Below are positions 11,548 to 23,849 of a DNA stretch of 64,000 nt, piece by piece. The notes under the pieces were generated by a model that worked only from the letters and a program-made list of their open reading frames with translations, was not told where the DNA came from and ran no database searches. The translations under genes were made by a program, and so were the position numbers. Source of the DNA: Zarea fungicola. Taxonomy: Eukaryota; Ascomycota; Sordariomycetes; Hypocreales; Cordycipitaceae. How positions within the stretch are numbered: position 1 is the stretch's first letter; every line of letters starts with the position of its first letter. The DNA lies in the NCBI GenBank assembly GCA_900169235.1, contig FWCC01000299.1, positions 1 through 64,000 on the forward strand, written 5' to 3'.

Positions 11548-12136
11548 AGAGTTTTATAAGAGGATTGGCGATTTTTTACTTTTGCGACATCTTTTCAGTT
11601 GTAAGCGAAAAGAAAGCATTTATATAGGCTAGCGGTTTTGTGCGTTTTGATATGGAGTTTAAGGAAGGAGTTGGGACTTTGATGCGCGTGCATACGTGCG
11701 TGCGTATTTTTTCATTGGCTTGAACGCTTTGGACATGACGAATGGACATAATGTGGCCTCTCCATTTCATTATCTTGGGAGGCTCCTTTTTATGCTTGCA
11801 TTTATCACCTCGTTGTGCTAGGCAAGCAAGTTTGAGTAAATTGCCAGCGGTTGATGGATGGCGCTTCGTTCTTTTCTATAGATGGAGTTAGCCTGTAGAA
11901 TTTCAAGCTCATGGATGAGATTGAAGGGACAGATGATGCAATACATATACGTTCCCTTTCACTTGAACATCGATTTGAGTCTTAATTGTTGTTTCTTTTT
12001 ATACCCTTTTTGAGGCATTCTCAGGCCGACTACCATAACACATAACCGTCCAGACATTCATTTCTAAATACCGACCAATGGACTTTTGTGGTATATGTCA
12101 TTTCTTTGCGCCCCAAGTAGCCCCCCTTCATTTTTT
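11548..12136. other. convergent intergenic region (bud6 / elp1 3' ends)
   Basis: 589 bp between convergent stop codons. It should hold both 3' UTRs. I see no gene or notable repeat. Confidence 0.5.
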
Positions 12137-15100
12137 TTATCCCAATAGTGCCAACTTCGACATTTTCGTCAGCACAGGGGGCTCAGCCATTTTTGCCTTT
12201 GCCTCTATCCACTCCTGCAGCACGGCATCGCCGCCCCTGGCCCTGGTATGGTACTCGCTCGCTTCCTCACCCGGCTGCTGCTCCTCACCATTGACGCCAT
12301 TTTGCTGCTGCCGGGCGGCATTTGGAAAGACCTGCCCGACCGCCACCTCGGCAGCGTCCAAGACGTCTCTCATCAGTGCCTCGGCGTTGCGCGCGCGCTC
12401 TGCCATGCCCCTACGCACCAGCGCAAACACGAGCCTCTCGACCTCAGCTTGTGTGGCACCCACGCGCTCGACAAGACGCTTCGTGCTGTTGACAAGATAC
12501 TCCTCCTCGTATACAGTGCCTTTGCGGCCCCGCGCGCGCTTCTTTTCCTCACGCCTTCTATTTTTACTTGTCGCGCGGCTGACACCTGTGCCTGCAGTAC
12601 CAACACTGCCTGCTTTCCCCGTGTACCGCGTAAACAGGCTCACGCCGCCGGTGCTAAGTCGCGAGCTGGCCGCGACGGAGATATCGTCCGGAATCTCGGC
12701 GCCACCTGCACGATCGCCCTCGTAGAAAGCTAGAGGATCCTCGGCAGCCCTACGGCGGAGCTCGGCGATGCGGGGCACCTGCGCGCCGATCTGTGCCTTG
12801 CAGTCGGCAAGGAACTCGGTGGTGCTACTGAGGGCCTCTGCGAGACCTGTGTCAATGGCTGTCTCGAGGAGGTCCGGCCGTTTGTGCCGGGCGACGAGGC
12901 GCATGGCTTCCGCAAAGAAGTAGCCTTTGCAGAGGCACTTGATGGCCATTTCGAGGGAACCGAGATGCTCGGCATGAATGGTGGCCGCGGCAGCGTACTC
13001 TTTGGCCTCCCAGAGGGCGTCAGCGAGGGCGGTGGCCAGCTGGTTCATCGACTCAGGAGAGAGCGGCGGTGCCTGTTGCTGTGCAGCAAAGAGACATTCT
13101 TGCCAGCATGTGGCACCGGACGAGCGGTAGCAGCTCGCTGCCTTGCCAAAGTTTTGGAGCGACTCGTATGTGAGGCCAGCCTCACGGAACGAAGAAACGG
13201 ACTCGAGTTGCGTGGCATATAGCTCCGTGATGGTGCGCAGGCGAGTCTGGTCATAACGATAGAGACGAAGTGCATCCTGGTAGAGCTTATGCTTGGTCGT
13301 GTAGTTGCAAAACTCGTCAAAAGAGTCAAGCGTCTGCAGGTGGGTTAGAGCCTTTGTCCTACGGTCGAGGTGATCATCAATTTCAAACTTGCGACGCGCC
13401 TCGGGCAGCGCATGGAGTTGCTGGATGAAGGGTAGATACTCGCGGGGGTCGCGCTGTGATTGTTGGGCGACAAGCAGTGCGAGATCAAGGTTATACAGGC
13501 CAAGTGCGTTTTCATACAGGCAGTTCACATCCACAAGGAAGCAGATATGCTCAATGGCCTTTTCAGCAACCTTTGGATCATTCTGCATGAGCTCGTACAC
13601 GAGCAGGAGCCCATCATCTAGCGCAGGTGGGCTCTTGCAGACATGCGCTGTAATGATGTTCTGAAGGTTGGTAGCCTTGCGAGGCTCTAATCCTTTGAGG
13701 AGTGCCTCACAGACAGTATTGATTTTTCCCTCAGATGACTTGAGGGCCATCGCAGAATCGAGTTCGGAAGAGAAGCCATCTGGCGATGGCTTGTACCTCT
13801 TGGTGTCTTTATACATGGTTTGCGTAACATCTTCCTTTCTGGAACCCTGGTTAGAAAATTTCGAAATACGAGAAAAAGAGCTCTACATACCTTAAAGATG
13901 AAAGAAAGAGGTCGATGTAGGAAACGTCGTTAAGTTGATCCAAGAAAATCGGGACCGACGCCAGGAATTGCTCAAACTGATAGTCACAGAGAACATTCAT
14001 ATCGACTCGCTGGATTCTGCAGTAAGAAAAGGCTCGGCCATAGTCTTTCTCATCTATTAGGCGCCGAATACCGGCAAGAACCATGGCACGGGGAAAGATG
14101 GTCTCCAGGTTGCCTCGCGGCATTTGCAGTACAATGCTCATGCTGGTCGGCATCGCTGTGACTAGACGAGACCCACGTTCGACACTTCTACATCTTTCGT
14201 CTGTTTCGGGGTTGTCGCCAGGTACTTCTAAATCTTTGACATCATCCACGAGATGAACGTATTTAACAAAATGGTTGCTGGTGGTGAAGATCAGATGGTG
14301 GGGAGTGACGATAAAGGATGTACAGTTTTTGGCAAGCTGCTTCGAGTTTGCGTATAGGTGACCAGTCCTTGAGAGACCAAATGCCATAACATTGCCATCG
14401 GTTGGTTTGTAAATCTCAAAAGAAGGGAGCATTGACGGAAATTGGATTCCTAGAGGCTGATTCAACGTCGCATCAATACTGTATAATTTGCCACTTGTGT
14501 CCTGGCCGTAGCCCTCAACACTAGACATGCCGTCATATGTTGCTGTACTCAGTAAAGGAGTCAGGGAGTCCGGCACAAGTTCTATGCTATCCATTCCAGC
14601 GCTAATGAAGGCATTGATAGTTTTATCATCTTGATACACAATTACGCGGTATCCTGTCGAAGTTGCAACAATTCGTAGCGGCATAGCGTACTCTGCAGAA
14701 GGGAGTGGCAGTGGCAGCTTTCTCGACAGCTTTGGTCTGGCAACCCGGCCGTTGTTGCAAGGTATTTCGTACAAGTCGACACCTGAGTGGTGAAGAATTG
14801 CCAAGGAGCCATTCCGGTGACCGAATGCAACATCTATAGCAGACGAGGCGACCTCTATGTCACAGAAAGCCATGGGAGGTGGCACATTGGCGGTTCTGAA
14901 GGGAGTGAATTTGACATTGGTTCCGTCAACAACGGCGACGGCACCCGAATCATTTGGCTGCTCACAAGATCCCCTCGCAGAGTGCAGAGCTTGCTCGGCC
15001 ACTACGAGACCGTTTCCAGTTACAAATGCTAGTCGCAGTGCTCTCTCAGGGTGCCATGATAAATGGGGAGCACCACCAAAATCTCTTGGAATCTCTTGTT

Positions 15101-16167
15101 TCAGGTACCAATGATAGTTGCCCATTGTCCACAACTGGACGGTGGCAGCGAGGATTACTGCCAGTGCCGTCGAATCCGAGTTCCATTCCAGTTGAATATT
15201 GGGACACGTCATTACATCTTCCATAGAAGAGCGCAAAGTAAACTGCCCATGGCGAAGACCATTCCTTTCAAAGAAAACAACGTCTACCCTGTCTTGCCGA
15301 CGCTGAATTCCGGCCATCAGATTTCCCGAAGGTCTCCAGCTTAGACTGCTCTCGAGGTGATCGACTGGTTCACTGGCACTGTCCAGCTCGCATTCTCGCG
15401 AATACACGCGAATAACTCGGCGGGAGCCGCCCTGGACTGAGTTGATGGCGACATAGGAACCATCACCACGCCAGCTGATTGTCGTTGCGCCTTTGTCATG
15501 TTCACTGGCAACACCCTCATCGACTCTCTCGGGTATTGTTGGATCCCGCATTGCCTTGGCACCGCGGCCTTGAAATTGTGTTTCCTTTTTGCCCCAGCCG
15601 ACAGAGACGTGCTTAGATGCCTGGAGATCGTCCGTGGTCATGGCGACCTCGGCAACGGGGTCCAGTGAGCAGCCCATGAAGATGGCGTTGTGTGTCTTGG
15701 TGACGATGAGAAGCAGCTCCTCATCCGGAGACCATCTTGCAGCAGAGATTCCATCGTCTATGGAACCAACAATCTCAATGTGTGCATCCTCACTGCCGAG
15801 CTGGTCCTCCTTGACGGTAATAATGTCGCCGCCTTCCAGGACAAGACATATCGTTGCAGTGCCACTGAGGTACTGAATGCTCAAAACTCTGTCCACTTCT
15901 AGATCAGGGTTTGGGCTTGGAGCATCCCATTTTGTGATGGAACGTTGTGAGCTGGTGTTGGTTAGTCCTCAACTACTTTATTATACATAATTAGAACGGG
16001 TTGACTCACAAGTCGGGGCCTTCAGCGACACGAAAAAGCTCTATGGTGGGGTTCTGAGCTGTTGGGCCAGCAGTGCAAAGTACTTGGTCCGTCTCAGGGT
16101 CCCAACACGCGGCAGTGATATCTGCATGAGCCAGGCGGCCGAACCGAAGGTTTCTTAGATTGCGCAT
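12137..16167 (-). CDS. Elongator complex subunit 1 (Elp1/Iki3)
   Basis: Scaffold of the Elongator complex, which makes 5-carbonylmethyl modifications on wobble uridines of tRNAs; mainly cytoplasmic. Three exons: 16167-16010, 15951-13891 and 13838-12137, about 1306 aa, the normal family length. Intron 1 (58 bp, GTGAGT donor, GGACTAAC branch) joins EGPD to FSQRSITKWDAP. Intron 2 (52 bp, GTATGT donor, CTAAC branch) joins FLSSLR to KEDVTQTMYKDT. The start is set by the family-typical MRNLRN opening and TAACWDPETDQV. Residues 1-700 are WD-type beta-propeller sequence, and the rest is TPR-like helical. A basic patch at about 1164-1180 (NRRREEKKRARGRKG), followed by TVYEEEYLVNS, matches the conserved C-terminal tRNA-binding region. 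An in-frame ATG upstream (16359) gives an unlikely extension. Confidence 0.96.
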
Positions 16168-17821
16168 TCTGGCACTCTTTTGATATTGGTTACTTGGACG
16201 GTAGGGTGGCTGCCCGGAGCCGACTTCCACGTGAATTGGCCAGTCCTGGCGAAAATAGCAGGGATACCGGATTGGATTGAGAGATGATTTCCTGCCCCCG
16301 TTTAATTCGGGTTGAAACGGTTTGGAAAGGAATCGCGTTGCGTGATGTGTGGATGCCAATGAGCCATCTAGCCAGAGATCGTGCTCAACACCAGCGGCAG
16401 TCAGGCAGGGATTGAGAGCTGGTACGGCTTGCTACCTTATTAGCGCTGGCTGACCTCGAGTACAGCGGGCTTAGGCGATTGAGCTACCCGCTTTCAGGTG
16501 CAAATTTTTTTCGCCGCAGGTGGTGATAGGCAGGATGGTCACGTGGAGCCGCTGGACATACATTGGTGAACATAGTACGGAGTAAATGGATTCAAAAGAC
16601 GTTAGTTTGTCCAATAAGCAGCTAGAATGATTCTAAATTAGCGGCAAAATTTGAGAGGGAAAAAGGCATATGTAAAAGCGGGTACCAAATAACATGGCCG
16701 CTTCTTACACTGTCGATGGTCTTAACAACGACCTTGTTTTTTGGTACCCGCTTGGTAAAAGTCATGGTAACCGTAATGTGGTAAATAGCCGTTCCCGGCA
16801 AGACTCAGCGAGCAAGCCGACAGAACCCGATTGGAAAGCTCAACGGCTCAGCCACTTTTTCACCAATGTTAAGCAGCCGCTGTCTATATCACAGCTCAGC
16901 CATACATTCAGCTACCGTGGCGAATCATCCAAATGGCTCAAGGGTTCTTTTCCACAGGCAATCGACGCAACATTGTGTTACATTGAAAGAGAAAAAAAAG
17001 AAGCGCAGCGTTTTACCGCAACTCCAGTCTTCAGTGCTCAACTCTCAGTAAAGCTATAGGGACACAGCTACAGGTTCATCAGTACGGTACTGGTGAGTTG
17101 AGTTTGACAGTAAAAATAGAATGGTTGAAAATTGGCTTTCAAGTCATGTATCAAGGTTTGCCAGCCAAGTGGCAGGCCTAAATATCAGCGACACCGTCTT
17201 GGCGAGTGGCGAGCATCTCAGAGGCGCTCCGATAGAAGGCAAAAGTCGGGACAAGCTACCCCTGCTTCCTGCACTAGATTCGTTAATTCTGGAGCCTGCT
17301 AATAAAAAACCACTCGATCGTACAAGTAGTTATCTGGTGATTGCTTGGTGGCTGGCACCTGTTACATCGCTTCCTACGCTACTGCACTGACCGGCAAAGC
17401 CAAGCCAATTGATAGCGTAATGTGTAGCACCCACTGCAGCCGACCCGAGGCAACATTGCTTGCTCTGAGTTTTCTTCTTCTCGTTGACTCCCGATTCCTG
17501 AAGCCTGTTTGGCTCCGTTGATATAACTAGCTCGGCCTTTCCCTCATATCCGGTTTCTAAACCGGATTATCTTCCCAAACAACTTTTTCGACCTGCCATT
17601 TGTACTATACACCACCAGTGACAAGTTGACAATCTAAAATCTCCACCCCCACGGCTCTCTGTTTGTCACTGCACCTAGCAACACCTCCTAGACCGAGCTC
17701 CCGACAAGGCCATCTAGTCTGTTGTTGCTCGATTGGCGAGACCACTGACAACAATCATATCCTCTCTGCGTACCAATTTTACACCCGGTCTCATCATCTC
17801 TGCTGCGAGATAGCATCGTCA
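16168..17821. other. divergent promoter region, elp1 / unknown acidic gene
   Basis: 1.65 kb between divergent starts. It holds a strong minus-strand hairpin at about 16445-16500 (AGCGGG...CCCGCT), a tRNA-like but B-box-less stretch, and one copy of the recurrent 9-mer TACGGAGTA (16576-16584). The ORFs at 16694-17059 and 17121-17390 lack family features. The 17480-17820 part is pyrimidine-rich leader. Confidence 0.45.
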
Positions 17822-18907
17822 ATGATGGATGTGGCCTACAATCAGCATGCCGACCGCGCGCGTCGCAAAAACCGCTCTTCCACCAATATCAACCACCTGA
17901 CCCTCGCGCCGCTCACAGTCAAGCTCCCTCTCAATGACCCCGACTCTATCGCCAACCTTTCCAGCGGACCTGTCACCTCGTCCTATCTTGAGGGCAAGTC
18001 GGCACCAACGACGCCACGATTCCTCGGTCACACGGCCGCTACGCCGAGATCCCGCTCCCAGCACCGCACGCCTTTGCCCTATAACGAGCAGTCCATCACC
18101 AAGAGCAAGTCGTCAAGCAACTTGCCTCGGCGATCCGGTGGCTCCGGCACGTCGACACCGCGGAGGCGGCGGGCAGACGAGCCGACGCTGACTAGCCGCC
18201 ACAAGAACGACAGCGACTGGCTACTGCGCACCGGTGCTCTTATGAGCTCCGAGGCAAGGGAATACAAGGGCCAGGCTTGGCTCGTATCGCGCCAGAGCTC
18301 CACGAGCCTGGCTACGATGCGTAACGCCGAGGAGGACGCTTTTGAACAGGAGATGGCCCGTGAGCGCCAGGCCAGCAGCAGCCGCCGCGGCAGCGCGGCT
18401 GTGTTTGATGATGAATCAGCGTCGCCGTCTGTCAGCCGACGACCAAGCCGGTTTGCGAGCCGAGCACAGAGTCTTGATTACCGAAGCGCTGGCCTGACTC
18501 CTATGGAGCGTAATGGTGACTCGTATTTCCCCGCGGATGCCATTTCCGGTCCGGATTTTGTCAATTTGGACCAGAAGTTGGAGGAGCTGGAGCGCGATGA
18601 CGAGCTCGACGACGAGGCAGCCATTCGCCGTCTCATGCGTGAAGGCAAGACGCTCAAGGGCTCCTGGATCACCAACATCATTGGGTGGTCATTATTTGAG
18701 GAGGAGGAGGAGGAGGAGGATGACAGCGAGGTCGAGGACGAGGACGACGATAGGTCAGGGAATGGGGCTCGAGGCACGCAGACTCCTAGACATATTGAGG
18801 GCATCACTACTCTGCCTGCTGTCAAAGTGCCTCCTCCCAAGGAGGATGAGAACAGCTGGAATGATGCAGCTTGGCTGTTGAGCCTTGCGTCCAAAGTTAT
18901 CTTTTAA
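17822..18907 (+). CDS. fungal-specific Ser/Arg-rich protein with acidic C-terminus (DUF3984-like)
   Basis: Single-exon protein of 361 aa starting at MMDVAYNQHADRARRKNRSS. The ORF extends upstream to 17663, but those codons are low-complexity leader, so the tandem ATG at 17822/17825 is preferred. Residues 1-170 are Ser/Thr/Arg-rich and probably disordered. A conserved-looking central stretch (SDWLLRTGALMSSEAREYKGQ) follows. Near 275-300 there is a helix (LEELERDDELDDEAAIRRLMREGKTLKGSWITNIIGWSLF) and then a run of Glu/Asp. I associate this architecture with the fungal DUF3984 family, from memory and with moderate certainty. Molecular function is unknown. No signal peptide or clear TM segment. 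Confidence 0.75.
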   Translation: MMDVAYNQHADRARRKNRSSTNINHLTLAPLTVKLPLNDPDSIANLSSGPVTSSYLEGKSAPTTPRFLGHTAATPRSRSQHRTPLPYNEQSITKSKSSSNLPRRSGGSGTSTPRRRRADEPTLTSRHKNDSDWLLRTGALMSSEAREYKGQAWLVSRQSSTSLATMRNAEEDAFEQEMARERQASSSRRGSAAVFDDESASPSVSRRPSRFASRAQSLDYRSAGLTPMERNGDSYFPADAISGPDFVNLDQKLEELERDDELDDEAAIRRLMREGKTLKGSWITNIIGWSLFEEEEEEEDDSEVEDEDDDRSGNGARGTQTPRHIEGITTLPAVKVPPPKEDENSWNDAAWLLSLASKVIF

Positions 18908-20018
18908 AATTTCCGTTTACGAGGTGGTGGCGTATTTCTCTCGTTTCGCTTGACTTCTCGGCTTGCCACTTCTTAACCGCGACTTGATATTGGTGACAAA
19001 CGCGGCATACGGCTCTAGATCTGCCGTTCTTATACACACTATCTACTATTGTAAAATATTAATTTTTGACGGCCGTTTTACACCATGGTGGGGTGCGATG
19101 CAAGCCTTGTCTACGACAACGTAAGTGTACATTTGGTCGAGTAGCAGGCTGCTAGGCAAAATTACGCAGTAATCGGGAGGTCTGCATCAGATCTGCAATC
19201 TCTGGTCTTTTGTATGGAATTTTAAGAGGGTGGTGAAAACTATCTATGCAGAGAGAGCTCTGTTATTCTCTAGGATAGACCGATATGCTGGCGACTACTA
19301 TGCAATTTTATGCAGTGGTCTTTGAGGCCTGGCAGGGCACGCTAATTATGAAATAAGGCGCCGACAGCCTCATAAATACCATAGAGTGGTCGTTTCTTTG
19401 TATTAAAAAAAAAAAGTCGCTTGCAGCTTCCTTGCCTCACCACCTGATAGGCAGCTGTACGAGTGAGGCTTAGATGGTTGCTCCTGTCTTTTCTTTGTTC
19501 TAGTGCTGGGAGGGGCCGACTCAGACCAGCAGCCACAGACCTGTGACCCATACTAACCTACCAAGATGTACCTGCGCCTACCAGGTTAGTTAGTACCTAA
19601 AATAAAGTCCGGCAATGGCCACCGTGCCGCTGCCGCCCGAAAAATCGAAAATCTACCACGTCAGACATACTTCGACCATCAAGGTCCTCATACTAATAAG
19701 ACCTGCATTAGCATCACCAGGCGTAGCGAACCACGGCGCGCCGCAGCTACCGCACAAGTGACGCTGATAATACCCTACTCCGCATTGAAAGACAGCAACT
19801 GCCTGGGCCATTTTCTGTCACGCCAGTACCTTGTTTCATGACAACACCTCATTTTACATACTCACTCGCAGTCGGTTTCTCAATCATTTATGCAGGCATT
19901 CTTGGAGCTATCAACGACTTCAACACCACGTTTTTAGGGTGCCTGCCTACATAGCCTTCTGTCCTGCTCGTTTGACCGCCAATTCTCAGCGCTCTTAGAG
20001 CGCCAGCCCTCCACCGCC
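18908..20018. other. intergenic, promoter of the ZIP transporter
   Basis: 1.1 kb without a supported gene. It includes an A11 run at about 19405-19415. The last 150 bp form the leader of the ZIP gene. Confidence 0.45.
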
Positions 20019-21786
20019 ATGGCCGTCCTAGCCGGACTCGACAATGATGTACGGGGATGGATCTTGTGCTTCATCAGTGGTGTTGGTATGTCTCATCCAC
20101 GGTCTATCATGGCTGCACTACAATTCTCAGAAAACTGACTTCCGGGGAAACAGCTTGCATCTTTGGAGCTAGTGTTGTCTGCATTGATATTCTCATCCGT
20201 GTGCTCCCCGGAAAATCAAACTTTCGCATTCAAGAAAGCAATGCCTTTCTCGCCTGCTCTCTCAGTCTGAGCTTTGGCGTCATGGTGAGTCTTCCTTGTT
20301 TGGCCATCGCACGACGTATTCGCAGTGACTAAATTTTCCGTTTTTCGGGCTTCACCTCAACCAGATGTTCTCATCACTGTATAGCATGCTGCCGGAAGCC
20401 AAGGGTTACCTAAAAGGCGAGCACTGGAGCGATCAATCCGCCGGCATACTGATAATGTGCTGTTTCATCGGTGGCTTCTTCGGCATTCAGGCGGTCTCTC
20501 GTATTCTGCATCAGCATATGCCCTCGCATGTTGTTGACTGCGATCATACGCATAAAGAATCGCCAACACTCGATGAAAATGACGACCACCAGCACCATGG
20601 CCACGGGCATCATTCACGCGGCGCCGCGTACAACCAGTCGTCTAATATCAACTCCGAACGCAGACGCTCCCGTATGCCGTCACCGTTTGCGCGGGCGCAC
20701 AGGCATGCACACGGTACAAACGGTCATACGCATTCCCACGACCACGCCGCTGAAACGACACCGCTGCTGGCCTCTTCCAAAAATACCACCACTTTCTATC
20801 GAGGACGTGCTAGGACTGTGGATACGGAGGCTGGCAGGAGACCGTCAATGCTCGAGGTCCAGAAGCGCGTCATGTCCTTTGTCAAAGATACCAAACCCTC
20901 TTGTGACGAGGAGGGATCGTGCTATGGCTATTCCGATCCCTGTGGGCAGGAGTGCTTCAAACACATTTCAACCCGCGCCGTAAGGGCTAGCATTTCCCAG
21001 ACGCGATTATGGACAACCACGGGATCCATCCACCCACCACAAATTTCGACCAACCTTGATGCGGAGATCGATGCCGACTCTCCCGTTAGTCCAATGTTTC
21101 GAACCAGCCGCGCCACTTCCAGGGATGCTGCCCTGCGACCACCCGTAGAAAGCGTTCACGAAGATGGCGAAGAGGACAGTCACCGACATGCAGACGGTCA
21201 CCAAGATTGTGGGGGCGAAGCTGACAGCCATAGCCACGCCTCTTGCACCGCCAGCCACGCCGGCGACGTGGAAGCTCAGCAACAGCACCACCACCATGTC
21301 CCTACGAATGCGTTCCTCTCCATTGGGCTGCAGACATCCATAGCCATTACCTTGCACAAGCTGCCCGAGGGGTTCATCACGTATGCGACTAACCACGCCA
21401 ACCCAGAGCTCGGTTTCAACGTCTTCATGGCCCTCTTCGTGCACAATATCACGGAAGGGTTCACCATGTGCCTCCCGCTGTACATGGCCCTGGGCTCTCG
21501 CTGGAAGGCCATGGCCTGGTCCGCACTGCTCGGCGGCATGTCGCAGCCTGTCGGCGCCGGGATAGCAGCCCTTTGGTTCAAGCTCGCCAATACGACCAAT
21601 ATACAGCCCAACGCTGTCGCCTATGCGTGCCTGTTTGCCGCGACATCAGGTATCATGGTTAGCGTTGCGCTGCAGCTGTTTGTCGAGGGCCTGAGCTTAA
21701 ATCATAACCGAAATCTATGCATCTTCTTTGGTTTCCTGGGAATGGCTATTCTTGGACTGTCCAACGCACTTTTTGCGGCGCATTAA
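20019..21786 (+). CDS. ZIP-family zinc transporter (Zrt3-like)
   Basis: Membrane protein moving zinc toward the cytosol. By its long histidine-rich loop it most resembles vacuolar Zrt3 rather than plasma-membrane Zrt1/2. Exons: 20019-20085, 20154-20284 and 20365-21786, about 539 aa. The introns (GTATGT...CAG and GTGAGT...CAG) are in phase, joining SGV to ACIFG and SFGVM to MFSSLY. Early TM segments lie at residues 10-100. Then comes a roughly 270-residue hydrophilic loop with several His clusters (HRHAHGTNGHTHSHDH, HHHH near 375). The metal site is in HKLPEG (H397) and HNITEG (H426) of TM4-TM5, followed by GGMSQPVGAG. The first two exons are short, so the start depends on the spliced model. 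No Zap1-type site was recognised upstream. Confidence 0.92.
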
Positions 21787-22274
21787 TAAGGACGAGAGCA
21801 AGCAACGCAGCATGCCGTTCTGCGAATGAGAATTACTTGACTGCAGAGAAGGATATTTTTGACGCGGTCTTCTTCTTTTCAAAAACTACCAGATTGGCAA
21901 CCTGGGTGTTGGCTTTTGTACATTTTATATCTTGGGCTTTTGTTTTCAATATAGATAGGGCCAGGACAATTATAAATACGACGCAACGGTATCTTCACAT
22001 AAATGAATATGGCAAAATACATTAAAAAACCACTTCTTCCATATTTCCGTCCAGATGATTGATAGAGAAATGCTTCAATCCAGGTTCGTATATGTATTGA
22101 TATGCAATTCAAAATAAGGAATTCTTCTTTTCAGTTGGTAGCCCATAAATACTCCCGTGCCAGATGCTCTATATACTTGTGTTCATTTTCAGTCGTAAAA
22201 TATTGTCAAAACATGACAGCCAAAATGTATACCACTGCTTCTTCTCCAGCATACGCAAATTTTTGCCTCATGAA
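21787..22274. other. convergent intergenic region (ZIP / TFIIIA 3' ends)
   Basis: 488 bp, AT-rich, between convergent genes. No gene seen; it should hold two 3' UTRs. Confidence 0.5.
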
Positions 22275-23849
22275 CTAGCCGCCCAGCGCTGGATCGACGA
22301 TTTGCACATCCATAGCAGGCAAATCCCGCGCTAGCAGCATAATGCCAGCCTCGTCCTCCAGTCGCCAATCGTCGCGGGGCGGCTCGTAGCGCATCTCCGC
22401 GGCGATGGGCTCGTCCTGCTCGTCCTGGTTCATTTTCCCCGTCTCACCAAACGAGACCCCTGTTTCTGCAAAGGGGGCGATAACCTCCTGTCCTCCGAAT
22501 AGCCCTTCCGGTAGAATAGCATGTGCGGCGGCCATATGCGAATCGAGATCGTAGTACCTCGCAAAGGCCTCTTGGCAGTATGTACACGAAATCGCTTTCT
22601 TCGCCTGTAACTGCACGCCCGAGATTTCGTCAATGAGATCCAATCCCGCTGCTGGCGAGTGCGCAGTCTGTGATGGCTTGCCTCGGTCCTTGCGCCGCTC
22701 TTGGCGTAGGTGAATGTATCGGACATGATCCTCAAGGCGCACTTTCGTGCAAAACCTGTCGCTGCAGCCGTCCGCGTTGGACCATGCCTCGAGACCGGCG
22801 ACGTTGCTCAGATCCACCTCACCACAGATGAAGCGGAAACCTTCGTGGGCTGTGCGCTGGTGAGCCCTCAGGTTCGACTTCTTCGTAAAGCTCTTGATGC
22901 AGCCAGCGTGATCGCAGTTAAAAGTCTTGCGATCCTCAACAGTCTTTCCCGAATGATGCATGTCTATGTGCATAGCCATCTCGGCCTGTGACGACGACGT
23001 AAAATCACAAAATAGACAGTCCTGGTGTTCCAGCTTCATATGCGCCTGTAACAGAAACTCGGTCGTAAAGCCGACGTGCTTTTCTATCCCATCGGGGCCC
23101 TTCTGCATGGCACACTCGCTGCACCAGTATTTGAGCTCGCCATGGACCCTTTGATGATGCCTCTTCAGCGCCCCCTTGGACTCAAACTTGGCCTCGCAAC
23201 CATGTTCGTCGCACTGGTGTGGTGACTCGCCCTTGTGCTCCTTCAGGACGTGCTTGTGCAGTGTTTCCTTTTTGCGGAAGCTCTGGCCGCAATCTTGACA
23301 ACGGAATCGATCAGCACCCTCGTGAACAGCCTGATGACGTTTTAACCTCGTGCCAGTCACGAAGCTCTTGCCACATCCCTCCCGTTGGCAGATGTGTTTC
23401 CGCTCGTTGGTATGGACGGCCTTGATATGCTGTTTTAGATGCTTATCTTCTATGTAGTCTTTGTTGCAACCTTCGTATGTGCATCGGAACGGTCGTGAAT
23501 TTGTATGTGAGTTGAGGTGATCCCGTAGACGAGCCGGACGGTTAAAAGTTTTGGGGCAGCCTGGCCATGTACAAGGTAAGGTCTTGAGGTCGGAGGGGAA
23601 CTTTGCACGAGGCGTTGTAGCGACCGTTACAGGAGAGTCCATGTCTCCAGTAAAGGAGCTAGGTGTTTGAGCAGTCGACTCAGCATCGTCACCGTTGTCG
23701 ATTATTGGATCTTGGAGGGAAATAGTTAGCTGGAAGGATTGGAGAAAAACGTTCAGCTGTGGCTTACATATGCTGTCAAGGTTCTCAATGTGCGGTCGCT
23801 TCGCAGGAGACGCCTCAAGAGGGTCAGCTACTGCATTTCGTTTACTCAT
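22275..23849 (-). CDS. transcription factor IIIA, C2H2 zinc-finger protein
   Basis: Binds the internal control region of 5S rRNA genes to recruit TFIIIC and Pol III, and also binds 5S rRNA. The nine-finger TFIIIA array starts at about residue 74 (CTWPGCPKTFNRPARLRDH). Finger 3 to 4 linkers are short. A tenth C2H2 unit (CTYCQEAFARYYDLDSHMAAAH) lies near the C-terminus. One intron is predicted at 23711-23767: GTAAGC donor, CTAAC branch, CCAAG acceptor. It is 57 bp, a multiple of three with no stop, so the unspliced frame also reads through. Spliced protein 505 aa, retained form 524 aa. Splicing gives LDSIYPIIDNG. The gene shares a 408-bp divergent promoter with rpb6. Family assignment is strong; the N-terminal splice is likely but unproven. 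Confidence 0.9.
   Translation of the reverse strand: MSKRNAVADPLEASPAKRPHIENLDSICKPQLNVFLQSFQLTISLQDPIIDNGDDAESTAQTPSSFTGDMDSPVTVATTPRAKFPSDLKTLPCTWPGCPKTFNRPARLRDHLNSHTNSRPFRCTYEGCNKDYIEDKHLKQHIKAVHTNERKHICQREGCGKSFVTGTRLKRHQAVHEGADRFRCQDCGQSFRKKETLHKHVLKEHKGESPHQCDEHGCEAKFESKGALKRHHQRVHGELKYWCSECAMQKGPDGIEKHVGFTTEFLLQAHMKLEHQDCLFCDFTSSSQAEMAMHIDMHHSGKTVEDRKTFNCDHAGCIKSFTKKSNLRAHQRTAHEGFRFICGEVDLSNVAGLEAWSNADGCSDRFCTKVRLEDHVRYIHLRQERRKDRGKPSQTAHSPAAGLDLIDEISGVQLQAKKAISCTYCQEAFARYYDLDSHMAAAHAILPEGLFGGQEVIAPFAETGVSFGETGKMNQDEQDEPIAAEMRYEPPRDDWRLEDEAGIMLLARDLPAMDVQIVDPALGG

Noticed and set aside
16420..16500. tRNA-like stretch on the minus strand (TAGCTCAATCG... A-box-like, with hairpins)
   Set aside because: No B box (GGTTCGANNCC) follows and no complete cloverleaf can be drawn; it is a strong hairpin in the elp1 upstream region at most.
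16694..17059. 121-aa plus-strand ORF upstream of the acidic protein gene
   Set aside because: No motif and low-information composition; it lies in a divergent promoter region.
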